A stretch of DNA of 64,000 nt from Solea solea. Its lineage: Eukaryota; Chordata; Actinopteri; Pleuronectiformes; Soleidae. Location: NCBI RefSeq assembly GCF_958295425.1, contig NC_081142.1:9715754-9779753 (forward strand), given 5' to 3'. The notes under the pieces were generated by a model. The model worked only from the letters and a program-made list of their open reading frames with translations, had not been told where the DNA came from and searched no databases. Within the stretch, counting starts at the first letter, position 1, and each line of letters starts with the position of its first letter. The position numbers were made by a program, and so were the translations under genes. Shown here piece by piece: positions 27,201-40,789 of the stretch.

Positions 27201-30200
27201 GGCTCTCAAACGCTCAACCATGCTGCAAGACAGAGAGCAGTGATGCATGAAGAAGTAGTAGAGTGCTAACAGGGTGAGGCTGGTGAGACCTAGAGTCAGT
27301 GGTGTGGGCTGATAGGCACTAGCAGACCTGTCAAGCACAATTAGCACCATGTGACCCACTCAAAGAAAACTGAATCAGAGCAGAGAGGTCGAGGAGAGAG
27401 GGAGCAAGCTCAACACTCAGTCTCGACTGTTCCCATTGATCGATGTTAACATAACGCACTGGTAGATGGGTATCACCTGCCTCCCTGTTGATTTCTTAGA
27501 ATTTCACAATCAATAATATGATTTAACACATGGAGGCTCATGTGGTTTCATAATGGCGAGCCAGTTAGCGGCTGAAGTCTGAGCCAACTGGGTGGGAGTA
27601 CTAGTACAAACACAAGAGACAGTATAACACAAACACGCATGCACCTCGCCAAACTGTAAACATGAATATTGCTTCACCCAAAATTTGACATTCTTACCAT
27701 ATTAAAAGGCAATGTCCAAGCAGAACAGTGACCATGTTATAGTCCACTTCGAGTAAATAACAAGTTATCCCATGAAGCTAACGGTAGCTAAGTTAGCAAT
27801 CACCTGTTGAGCTTTACAGTCCACACAAAGCAGCCAAGACAAACTTGTAAATGGAGTGAAACTCAAAGTATGAGCAAGTCAGTAATAAAGCCAAATAGTG
27901 CTGGTGTGGTTGTTTGATAATATGTAATGTTTTAAGCTAAATAAAGACAACTCACTCTCTTGTTTTTCAAATAGAGGCGGTTGGAGAAAGGCTAATAACG
28001 CTAACAACTAGCTAATAGCTACTCCGCTACATGTACAGTCTCGAGTGGGACCCGTTTGCGACAAACTGAGCATATGACGAAGTTTAGTTTGCAAACTCTT
28101 TACTTACTCACGGACTCAACTCAAGGCCAACTAACCAAATAACTAACACACATTAAATAAGCGGCTGGTTAGCTATAACTAGCCCTTAGCTGGTCGAGCT
28201 AGCAGCAAGGATGGCTGAAAAGTCCCACTGAGCGGAACAACGAGAGCCATATCCACCTGATCCCAGGCTACAGTAGCTGGCCCTTACCGTTCCACCGGAA
28301 CCCGGGTTTATCTGAGTTCGCTGCATCCAATGGGGAGCTTCGCCTGCCCGTGAACTACACAAACTAGTTCAGCCATTGAAAACCAGAAGCAACAAGTATG
28401 ACACTCTGGGTTCAGTCCAGTTTTGTGTCCTGCTCCTTACTAGGAACAATCTCTGGCACACAAACGACGCATTCCACAGGCTGATGCTCGGCTGAATCCC
28501 CACAGGGGCTTGGTTCAAATTAAAGGGACACTCACTTGTTTTCTCACGCCTCTCTCTGTGTGTTACTTCTTTGGGACCTTTTCTGGCACAAATACTGACC
28601 TTGTAAGGACCAGGAGTCCTCATAGAGACGGAAACCTCATGGAGACCAAACGGTTAAGTGTTGGGCTTAAATGAGGTTAATGTTAGGGTTAGGCATTAAT
28701 GGTTATGCATAGTGATAATACTTTGATTAGGCTGTGCACATGAATGGAGTTCAATTAAGCTTCCAAAGAGCTGCAAAAACATGTGTGTTATATGAAAAAG
28801 AGATAATATAAGTGTGTTAATCTGACTGTGATAGTCTGGTGATTATGCGGATGCGTGTGTGTGTGTGTGTGTCTGTGTTTACCAACAACACAAAATATCA
28901 ACAGCCCTACAGTCTGGATTCATGTTTTTATGGCTGATAAAAAGAAATATGTAACACAAAGAGTGAGATAAATGTGTGTTACTAGTTTCTGGTTCATGTC
29001 CGTAAGAAGCAGTACTGTCCTGAATCACACGTGTGAAACGCAGTGCCCTTCGTCTCCTACACTATACCAGAACAGCTTTGTTTAATAAGCTCACTCCTAA
29101 AAACAGTCATACGTTGTACCCCCCGCCTGCCAGACTCTAAAATGTTTATGCTTATGAATTGTAGATGGTCTGTATATATATTTATATGTAGTTCTTTTCT
29201 GATCTTGATGACTTAATCACACATCTGTCATAACCATTCACATGGCGCTGGGTTAACTGTATTCCCGATGTCCTGGTTGAAAGACAGTCCACTCTACCAC
29301 TGAACCAGCGCTGCACCATGACCTTTGTCCCCACACAGAGAATCTCACAAAGTTACAAGTCACTGAACAATAGTGAAGTGAAAGCAAGGAGTAGCTGCTC
29401 ATCTACTTCAGTGAAAATGAAATGGCCGTAATACTGAGAGCAGTTCTGGTTCCCTATTGGAAAATTTATTTGATGATGTGAAATTCTGCACCATCAGACC
29501 ACATGGCTTATGAGAATGCTGCCACTCTCTTACAGTAATGCCAACAAATGTGTCCACATTGTTGTTCTTGGAGGAAATACCCTCAGTGGGAGTCGAAAAG
29601 TATCACTTTTAATATGATGTTGGTGCACTTTAATGTGCAGTAGGTCAGTCTGCACTTTTAATGGATGCAAGAATAACACTTCAATTTTTATACAGTTATG
29701 GTCCAGTGGTTTGCATAATTTGTTCCATTTCATAATTTCACAGTATACCGGGTGTAGTCTTTGCTCTGCCTATATATTAGCTGAAGTTTTTACTGTTTAT
29801 AAATACATTTATATATCTAACTACTCAACCAAGCAAAATAAAACTGACTTTGTGATAATAACTAAAACATTGCTTCCACTTTAATATTAGTTTAATATTG
29901 ATCCACTATACTGTCTATGATAAAAAAAAAATAATAATGATAAATATAAAACAAAATGTGCATTTTATGCATTTTTTTATCTACCATAACTGAATTTGAT
30001 CCTGGCATTTCAACATTAACTTTAGGTAAAAATGTTGATAAAGTCTATACTGCAGTGTCAAGTATCTGTTTGACAGCTAAATATTTAAAAACATTTAATT
30101 TGTTGCCACACACATTACGTCTGTACAGTTCAATACACACGGTACTCTGCAAATGCTTAATTAAAATATTGCAGAATAATATGTCATTTAAATGGACAAT

Positions 30201-31546
30201 TGACGTTTGCAGGGTTTTATAATATAATATGTTTATCTTAGTTCATACTTGAATAATTAATTTGTAATTAACTGAAGTCGCAAATCTACTACCAAAAACT
30301 GTGGTACTAATGATAATAAAAAGAAAAATTAACTCTTATTCATTCACGGCTAAATTACTTTCACAGTTTTACACGTTTCGTCATTGTATATCAGTTGACC
30401 TGCAGGCTGTATACTGTAGGAGCAGCCCAACAGTGATGTGACGAGCGCAGGTCTATACTCTATGTGAGGAGACGCATTAAACTCAATTACACACAAATGA
30501 AACGGGAAATGTGAACAGCATCAAAAGCTGGGGGAACAAAGACAAGGTATGACTCTGAGTCACATTAACGTTTGTCTGAGGATGGTGATAATACATCAGA
30601 TAACATGTGAGCAGAGCGGTGCAACACAGGACACACAGAGTAATGATGTGACATGAACAGAGGATGAAGGAAGTTGCATCAGTATTTTTGTTTTGCAATT
30701 CATCAAGTTCAGATTAGGTTTGAGGAGGAACTGAAAAGGGAACACTGTATATTAATTAGAGTGCTATAATTTGGAACTCAACACAGATTCCAATACATGT
30801 ATAAAAACACAAAACATAAAGTCAGAAATAGTTGTGTATTTCAATGATTTTGGTGTTTTGAAATAAGCTCCTTAGATTGACCCTTATTGTGCAAGTGTGT
30901 GTTCCAAATATTACTAATGTTGTGGGGACTTAAATCTGTAATCTACATTTTAAGGTGAAGACATAAGGTTAAAGTAAGTCTCCAGGAAATGAATGTAATT
31001 CAATGTAATGTCCTTTAAAGTGAGGGAAACCAGACTGTGTGTGTGTTTACTTGTATTTGTTACCTCTTTAGGACATTCTCAAGCATAAACACTGACCTTG
31101 TCAGGACCAGTACTCCAGTGGTCTGGATTAAGTTAAGGCTAAGGTTTTAATTGTGGTTAGGTTAAGATTAGGGTTATGGTGAAGGTTGGGGATAGTGCTT
31201 TGTTTACGCTGTGTCCTTAGAGGAGTAGCTGTGCAAACCTGTGTGTGTGTGTGGCTGTGTTTGTTTGCTTGAGTGATCCAGTTACTGGGTGAGTGAGTGA
31301 GTGAGTGTGCGAGTGAGTGAGCATGCAGCATCAGCGTGGATATAAATAGATACGGGTTTGTGTGTGAGCACCTGTGCACGCGTGTGTGTCATCCTGACAA
31401 CAAGCATGGGTGTGTGTTTTTACACCTGTGGCTGTGGCATTACTCACTCATGCATTGCAGGCCATGCCTTTTCTGCAGGCTCTTGCTACACAGTGAGCAG
31501 GTGGCACAGCTGGAAAAAGCGCCTGGCACCAAATAATGTCCACTGC

Positions 31547-31582
<36 letters not shown>

Positions 31583-33214
31583 CACACAATTTGTCTTTGG
31601 CTTCCTTCTCCTTCTGCGGATCTTTTTCTCGGTTCTTACCCTGCAGAGAAACAAGAGAGGGTCTTTGTATGCAAACACGTGTGTTGTCTGTCAGTGCAGC
31701 ACATACTGCCTGGCTGGGTATGACATTACACAGTCATGTCTTGTGGCAGGACATGTAACAGTGTAACAGGGGTTGTGTAAGTAGATTAGTGCGCTGTGTG
31801 TGCGGCAACATGCACAAACTGTTAACACCTCAGGATTTGACGTGTGTAATACAACTGAGCGCAGCCACAGAAATGATTTTCTCACCTTCACCTTCAAAAT
31901 TTAAAAAAAGCATTACCCTTTAGAGTTTCAGTGTTCTAATTCTTATTCTCACTGGTTAACTGACACAAGGTGCAGTACTGTATACAGTGTAAACAGGATG
32001 TAGCTACACAGTTTTTTTTAGTTTTGGTATCCAAACCAGGGCAGCTTACCCTGTGTTCATTAACATTTCACTGTAGCATATACATTGCACTATGATTCGA
32101 AAGTGACAACGTGGACTGTTTGTCTGCACTGCAGTATACCTTATCTTTATTGAAGGAACCAGCCATTCTGTTCCTCAAAGAACTCAGAGTCCTCTTCACC
32201 TTGGTGCCTTTCTCCACCTTCTCTGTACGATCCTCCTCTTCCTCATTCCTGGAAGAAGTGGCAGAGAAGTGAAGTCAGTGGTCCGGAAAAAAAACAACAT
32301 TTATAGAGTGTCATGTCTGGTTTGGAGTATTTTTTTTTCCAAAAGAGAAAGTAGCAATTTTTTTTTACAAGGCAACCACATTATTGCTAAACCAAAACGA
32401 CTGTTAACACATAGCAATCAATAAATTAAAGGACCAATGTGTAAGAATTAGTGTGCAACAACTCCACCCATCACCTGTCCCTTTCCCAAGTGCGTTAATG
32501 ATCTATGGTGGCCTTTGAATAACAGAAAGGATGTCAACACAATTCCACGTGTCTCTCAACTCTCCCATAGTCTCTGTCATTTCCTCCTGCTTTCTTTGTT
32601 TATGCATCAGGTTTTGTGTGGGCGGAGCTTTTTTCTATGTTTGCATAGTAAGCGTCCACTTCAAACTCCAGTTCAGCAGGTCTACACTTATACAAACAAA
32701 CTTATGGGTAATATGTTGATCCTCTGCCAGTGAAATGTGACACACTGGACCCTTAAGGTCTAATTCTGCAGCTCTGTTGATAAGTTCAGCAATAAGTATG
32801 GACGTTACTTACTTATGAGAGAGGAACTCGTACCAAGTGACACTTTCTGATTCTTTGACATCTGATCTGTTGTTCCTCTGCTTGACTCTGTGACAGACAA
32901 AATGTAATTACTTAAATGCAGAGAAGAATAGTTTGCAGAGTTTTGTTCAACAGCATGCTGTGACACACACAAATAAGTAGTGATGATGAAAAGAAAGGCA
33001 ATCTGAAAGTGAAATAAAGTTTAATTAACAAAGCTTTGTGTCCAAACAGATACCTACGCCTTCCCAGACCTGTTACATGTTTACTGACATGTCGTGTCAA
33101 ACTGTGTGAATACATGCAGATACACGCACAAAAACATGCATGTGCAATCAACGCTCTGTGTACACAAACACGCTGAAAGAGTGCAGTGCTCCTCCTGGTC
33201 ATAATGTGACCTCC

Positions 33215-33249
<35 letters not shown>

Positions 33250-36200
33250 CATGACTAATGATGTTTGAACGGTGGCAGAAGCAACCAGACCTCCCTCTCC
33301 TGTTTACTTACCCGTGGTACTGCCTTAGCTCCTGCAGAACTTTCTGTACCATCAGCCTAAGACAAACAAGACACTGTGTCTGAGTGGAGAGGAGAGAAGA
33401 ATTGAGGAGAAGAGAGGAGAGGAGAGGAGAGGAGAGGAGAGGAGAGGAGAGGAGAGGAGAGGAGAGGAGAGGAGAGGAGAGGAGAGGAGAGGGTGCAGCT
33501 GCTGGGAGCTGGGTGTCAAACTTTGATTTACAGAAGAATCCTCCCATCCTCCCATGTCTGCTGCATCCACATAATCACCAGACACTCTCACAGTCACATT
33601 AACACACACACACTATATGCTCTCTAACACACACACACACATAACATGTACACACATTTTTGTGCAGCTATTCCTCTTAGGACACTGCCTTGACTTCCAT
33701 TAATTTGAACAGCATCAACAAAGTGTTATCCCTGACCTGAACCATAGCCACTAAATGTCTAACTCTAACTTTAACCTAACCACAATTCAAAGCTTAGTGC
33801 CTTAACTTAACCAGTTCTACAGAAATTAGGCTTGGCCTCATTAAAACCAGGTTTTGGTCCCAATGAGGACTACTGGTCCTGACAAGGTTAGTGTTTATGC
33901 CAGAAAAGGCTACTTGTTTTTTTTTATCTTAGTGAGGACACATCATAGACATAAATCATTCCCTAGCCCCTTACTCTAACATTAACCCTCACAAATCAGT
34001 GCCTAACCCTAAACCTTACCCTAGGCAAAATATCCCCCAAAAATAAAGATTTGTAAATTCTTTGGACCTCTGAAAGTCAACTTCATTTCTAGAGCACATT
34101 AAAGCTGAAAGATATAAATGCAGTATATGTATAAGTCTACACACACACACACATACACTGAGGGGCCATCTAAGGAGCTGGGAGAGAGGACTGTGGGAGG
34201 AGAAGGTTGCAGACATGTGACATGGAGCAGAAATGTCAGGAGGAAATAAGGAAAGCCCCGCTGTTATGTGGGAGTCAGATATCTGCACCACACCACCATA
34301 ATTTACAGCTCAAGAAAAACAGTATGTGCCCAACGTTACTGCATCGTTCAAAAGCTGCAGGTACAATTCACAGCAAGAGTTAAGTCACATGAGGAGTATT
34401 TTCTTTGTTTTTCTACTTTTAAGTATTATTAAACCTGAACTGCCAGGAAATATTCTACAGAGGAAATATTCCATTCCACCACATATTCCAGGTCTGTGAG
34501 CGCTCTGTCAGTAACTAATGATGGTGTAGACTTACATATGGCTCTGTCCATCAGTAGAATGAAGATTTTCTTCTGGGTCAAACTCCTCCGCTGCATGAGG
34601 GGGAAAAAAGGAAAATGACAAATCCTGCATAATAAATACAAAAAAAAACCAACATAAAAACACTCAGCTCTACCTCCCGCTGCCCTTGCGGCCTGTTTGG
34701 ACGTCTGGACAACGTGGGAAATGTGTGCTGCTTGGGGATATTCGTCTGAGGCGAGGATTTCTGAGCGGGAATACAGATGTCTGCCAGGTGAACCGCTGGC
34801 CTGTAAACATTAAAGCATATACACAGATGTACGTCACATGTACATTTGACCTCTGACGGCTCCACTGTCCAATGTGCATGACAGAACAGCATTTAGCGGT
34901 TAAAAGCAAATTAGAATGTAACTCAGTGAGAGTGCAGAATAGTATCTGGAGGTACATAGATGTCAACACTATTAACATATAGTATATGTGGGATTTTTCT
35001 GACTATTGTCTCTCGTGTCCATAGTGACATTAGAGCCAAAAGAAGAAGAGTCATCAGTTTCATGTTGTCAGACATTAATCCAGCATAAACAAACTTTTTC
35101 TTCCTTTTATGTCACTATTCCATTTTACCATTTGAGTGACGCTGGCTCTGGGACGGGGGACCCTCACCCAGGGACTGTCTGTTTCGTCCACTGGACATGC
35201 TGTGCAGTTGTAGGTCTGCTGCTGGGTGGACTGGAAGAGACTATTCTGTCTCTCCTCGTCATCCTCTCGCTCCCCGTCGCTGTTCATGGCCATGGTATCC
35301 AGACTCAGTCTGACAGCACAGTATACAGCAATAAACACACATGAAGTGGGGTTAACCGGCTCTGAAATACAGTACATCTATAAACCAAACAACATATTTG
35401 AGTGAGACTCTTAATGACCCGTGTTAATTTCTTTATGTTCTTTTTCTGCTTTCTTTCTCGTGACGAACTTTGTCTTGACAGCCTTATTTAAGGGAATGTG
35501 GAAGAACCAACTAAACTGCGGCTTCATTTTTTCATTTTTTACTAGGGATGGGAATCGGTATCGGTCCGAAAATGTAAAATACTATCCAAAAAACCTATAT
35601 ATTGCATGCTTCACTATGCCCAGACTGTAAAAATATAAATGTTTGGGCTGCTTATTTCTTCTTTTTGGGAGAACAATATCTGTTACACAGTTGGAGAAAT
35701 ACGACTCAACACAAATGAGTTGTTAACAGCTTGATAGTTCATAAATGACTCCCTAATTATTACAGTAAAGACAGCGATAGTGAGTAATTCTGGAAGATAC
35801 TAAACAAATCAAGTCAATGGTAATCTCAAACAGAAGGTTGGACACAAGATATTAATTCATTCATTCATTCATCTTCTATCAATTTATCCTGTCAATCCCA
35901 GCAGATTTTAGTTGGGATTGATATTTCTTTCCTCTTCAACAACCATTACTCTCTCTATCCATCATCCATCTTACCTCCTCCCCAGGTTAATGGGGGACAC
36001 AGGAACACCCAAGCTGTGCCTTCGAGATGTCGACATGGATCTGACCAGGATAGGAAAGCTGTCCTCATCTGGCTCTCCCTCAGAATCCATTGTGGTTGGT
36101 GTCGTTACACAGTCTGTTACCGTTTTTGCCTTTGCTGTTTCCACTGATTCCAACAGTCCATTCAGATTTATGGTCAGACTAAGCCCGACTGCAAGACCTG

Positions 36201-38572
36201 AGGAGTCACTGCTGTTGATAATACAACCTGGATGTAACTTAGGGCTGAGCTGAGTGACCACAAAGTTGCAGTGGGGTTCCTCTTCAGGATGTGTGTAGCA
36301 AGGCAGTGAGGGTGCATTGACCCGAGAGAAGAGTGTGGGCAGAGAAGTCTGTACACGTTTGTTGATGGATGAAATCTTTGAGTCATGTGGGGCTCTGTTT
36401 TCTGGAACTGTGGCTGATATCCCTCCCTCCAAGTCTTTGAAGTAATCAGAGTCTTTGAACGAGGAGCTGATTCCCATCAGGTCCTCCACGCTGCTGCCCA
36501 CTTCCACACCAAGGCAGTCGTAGTCACTGACTACTGAACATGCATCCTGCAAGTCAACAAAGGAGGCGGGACCACGCAAAAGGGACAGACATGAAGAGCA
36601 GACAGATTAGAGGAAGTTATTCTGAACTTCAGCAACAACTCAGTGTTCAAGAAGTAAGAAAAAGAGTCTGTGACAATGCTGCAATAATGTTTTAAGCTCA
36701 GTGGTCACATGATCAGCATGTCCACAGTGATAAGACATACAGTAAACACATTACGTGGTCATCTAAATCTGGTTACCAGTGAATTTTAGAATCCATTTTA
36801 AAATCTTGACCCTAAGTTTCAGAGCGTTGTATGGTCAAACTCCTCCATACTGTACTGGACCTGCTACCGCTTCACAGTCTGAGGTCAACAGGTCAGATGT
36901 CACTTGTGGTCCCAAAGACTCATTTTAAGACGCGAGGTGATGGCTCCTTTGAAGCAGGAGCATCTAGACTGTGGAACGCTCTCCCCTTTTCCCTTTGTCA
37001 CTTTTTAAAAACTTTTATTTTAATTTTTTTTAAATAAATGTTCAGTATTTTATGTGTTTTACTTGTGAAAGTACTTCGCTGTGAAAGGTGCTGTATAAAT
37101 AAAAATGTTCTTACATACTTAAAAAACTTGGGAGAGGAAAAGTCAAAGCTAATTTCTAACAGTAAAATAAAAAAAAAGTATGAAGTTTATTTTATAGCAC
37201 TTGGTGAGATGTTTGGCGATCAACAAAGTCATTATTAAAAAAAAGAAAGAATTTATCCACATAGGAACCTTATATATCCACGTTTTATCTTACAATACCC
37301 TTTCAAGCATAATGTAAATCAAATGATCTGCAGAGAGTTTTAGAGACAGAGAGACTGTCTCAGGTCACATAAACAAACTCAGCTGTCTGTGTTCATCTGA
37401 GGAGAGGAGCTCAGGACAGAGGGCTGCAATCCCAACAACATTTTAATAACTTCTGACCAAAACTCAACACTCAACGATTGTTCCACCAATCCTTCCTTCT
37501 GCAGCTTAGAAATCACAAATGACTGAAACCTTTAAAAGAAACATGATTGACATGGACATGAGAAGGTTGTACCTGGTCACAGGTGTTATCAAAGAAGACA
37601 TCTTCAGCGACAGAGGAGGGCGACAGAGAGGAGGAAGATCCTCTCCCAGTGAAAGCAGGAGACTGGCCAGTGAGCTGGGCACCAGGAGACCCACAGGGCT
37701 GACTACATGGTTTGCACTCTGATGCTGAAAGATAATGGAAGTGTTATTTCTGGGTTATATATAAACAAGTTAAAATGCAGTAAATACAACCGTGCTAAAG
37801 GTAGAAGAAGAACACAAAGAAGGGCAGACAGAGCTTGTGAACACCTGTGTATTCACTTGAAGTGAATTTGTGCAAGATGGAAGGAAAAGCTCAGTCCCTG
37901 CTCCAGCCTCTCACTCAAAGCTCCTTTACATTTCCACTGCATAGACAGAATTCCTCCTTCACATGATGTCACAAACCACAGTCACCACTGGAAACTGCTC
38001 AGCATTAGTCTCCATGTCGCTGGTGGAGAGCCCGGGATTATTCTCTCACTGAGCGTGCATGCAGTTTAATATTTGATATAATGACATGTGAGGAAGATGC
38101 AAACTGGGCTTGGCGATATTTGAGGTTAAGACGTGTGTTAATGAAACGCTCTGACATTAGAACATAAAGCTGTCAGGGTCTCGTGGCGTCTGAAAAGCCT
38201 GATAAGTCGTCTGCGTGTGTGTCTTATTCACTGTGAGGGGTTCAGCCACACCATGCACATCTGAGGAGGAGGGAACCACAGCTGTCAGGTTACATAATTC
38301 TCATTTTTACGAGGAAAGTCTCCTGTGAACTCAAGCCTTCGCCTAATGAGTCTGGCTCCACACGGCCTGACTCAGTTCTCCTTGAACACATTTGCCCTGT
38401 TTCTTTTTTTTTTAACCAGTGAAAAAGACTCATTTTCCTTACATTTCTCTTACTTGTTCAGCTGCAAGTAAAGTGAGTTACTGCATTACTGAATGACTAT
38501 ATCATCATTTGTAATCTTCATCAAAACATCATCAAAACAGTAAAAGCTTGGAGAGACTTTTTGCTTTGTTTG

Positions 38573-38671
<99 letters not shown>

Positions 38672-40738
38672 CATCCATCCATCCATCCATCCATCCATCC
38701 ATCCATCCATCTATTTCAGTAAGGAAAGGAAGTGAGGTCTGGAGGTGAGCAAGACGATGACTTTAAACCTGAAACAACAAAAACATTAACACGTAAATGA
38801 ATGAAATGTTTGTCCCTGTGCACGAAATTATATTTTACTTAGGCACAACATATCTAAATGTTAACAGATATGATATCTGTTAACAAAAACATAAACAATA
38901 AACCGGGCTCACATCCAGTAAAGGAATAGTTCAAAAAGTGTGCTTGTAAGGTTTTGACACACGCTCACTATCACTAGAAACATGGCTGCCATCAAACATC
39001 GGTTCACCTCATAAAACCTGCCTGCTCATGTCTATGATACGTTCAGAACATTATGTTACTGTTACGCGGCCTTTTCTAACTGAGAATTGAAGTTTGTAAA
39101 AAGACTCACTCTCCTGCACCGTAGAGAACATCAGCATTTTTAGCTCACACGGACACAACAACTGCTGCTCTACGGCCGTCTCATTTGATACGTTTCTGTC
39201 ACTGACCGTTTCTGACCAAGGTCACACAATGACACATTTGAACTTCGTGATGGAGGCAGCAGCGGGTCAAAGACCACTGCTGTGCACTGGTGGGAAATCG
39301 CTGATTATCTCTATGAACTTCAGTGCAGGGAGTAGCAAAATGTCGTCTGCTCCAACTGCTCTTCCAGGATCTCCAACACTTCCTTTAAGGAAAAGCTCAG
39401 ATGGTCGGACGGCGACATAAAAACAGTGTTTTCATTTACAGCGTCGTGCCAAGATATTCAACACACCACATAGTTGAATTCAGAGTTTACAGTATATCTG
39501 TGACACTCAAACAATGACCTCATACTAACACTCAGCTCATGACAGAGACATGTTTTCTATTATTATTTTTTTGCTGTTGTTTTGTGCGACTCACTGTTCT
39601 CTCGCCGAGTTTGTAACGTGTATCTATTTTCGGACTCACACTCAAGTTTAGCGTTCCTGTCATGATGTCACCTGCGTTATAGCAATGACCTTCCAGTGAA
39701 AGGTCACAGGTCAGAGAGACAAAATGCAGACAGGCCACACTCACGAGTCCTGCACCATGTCCCGCTGTAAACCAAACAACATCCACCCCCCCCCCCCCCC
39801 CCCACACACCTTTCCTAGCACGACAACCAGAGATGCTCTCCAGTAAACATGCACACAGACGCAATGTGGATCTATTTTCTATATTCCACTAAATCACTGG
39901 CTGAGGCTGCGGGGATGGCAGTGTCCCCGCGGGAGGGAGAATGTGTTTGCATCCAAATCCCTCTTGTGTTCAGTGTAAACCTAACAGACACTGGAGCAGC
40001 TGCTGGATGTTGTCCTGTAAGAGCTGCTGTCGCCTTTTATGGTCGGCCTTCTCATATCTGCTAATACATCATTGTGTGTGTGTGTGTGTGGGGGGGGGGG
40101 GGCACTGACATCAGCTGTTTTCCCACAATTTCACTTAACAAAGGGTGGTCTGGCTGTAGATGAATTATTAATGAATGCTGTAACTCGCTGTTACACACAT
40201 ATATGTATATATATACACACATATGCAGAGGTGGAAAGTAATGAATTACATTTACTCGTGTTTCTGTTATTAAGTAGGTTTTTTGTGTACTTGTACTTTT
40301 TAAAATTTGTAATTTTACTTGTATGTATTTTTGGAAGTACTGTACTTCGCCACGATTTAATTCGCATCCGTTACTGAGTAAAAAAATTAATGTTGGAATG
40401 CTAAATTCAAAATAAAATAAAATAAAAAATAAAATAAATCACGCACCGGAAACTCTGGCAGTGAACGAGGAGTGTTGTGCAAAATTTTATTAAAAACAAT
40501 TAATGTGAGATTTGTATCCCCTTGTGCTTTTTTCATGACACAAGAAAGTAACTAAGTACTTAAACTTCAGTACATTTTTAGACCAGTACTTTTAACATGT
40601 ACTTAAAGGTATACTTCACCGATTTGCATTTAGCTTTGTATTACTAGAATAGGGGTAGTATTTTTAAAAAAGACCTCAGTTTCCCCTCAGTCGAGAAATA
40701 TCTTCATTCTTTTTTTTGTTAAATTTTTTTGATACATA

Positions 40739-40789
<51 letters not shown>

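Larger units (their letters stand above)
23821..31447 (-). other. arhgef18 intron 10, splits the C1 zinc finger
   Basis: 7.6 kb. Contains the candidate internal first exon near 28,300, repeats D copies 1 and 2, the tRNA-like fragment at 29,238, a GT tract at 28,853-28,872 and a small tandem duplication of CACCATGAGTCTGG near 24,112-24,140. No other coding sequence supported. Confidence 0.7.

Noticed and set aside
29238..29322. A functional tRNA gene
   Set aside because: A good A box and a possible acceptor stem, but no anticodon stem, T loop or B box.
31258..31320. Possible CRISPR or satellite array from GAGT repetition
   Set aside because: Simple tetranucleotide repeat without spacers, in a vertebrate genome.
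33308..33609. Open frames rich in LSSP or GEERR repeats
   Set aside because: Translations of the GGAGA pentanucleotide microsatellite.
38548..38748. Open frame with repeated SIYL and SIHP
   Set aside because: Translation of the ATCT/ATCC tetranucleotide repeat.
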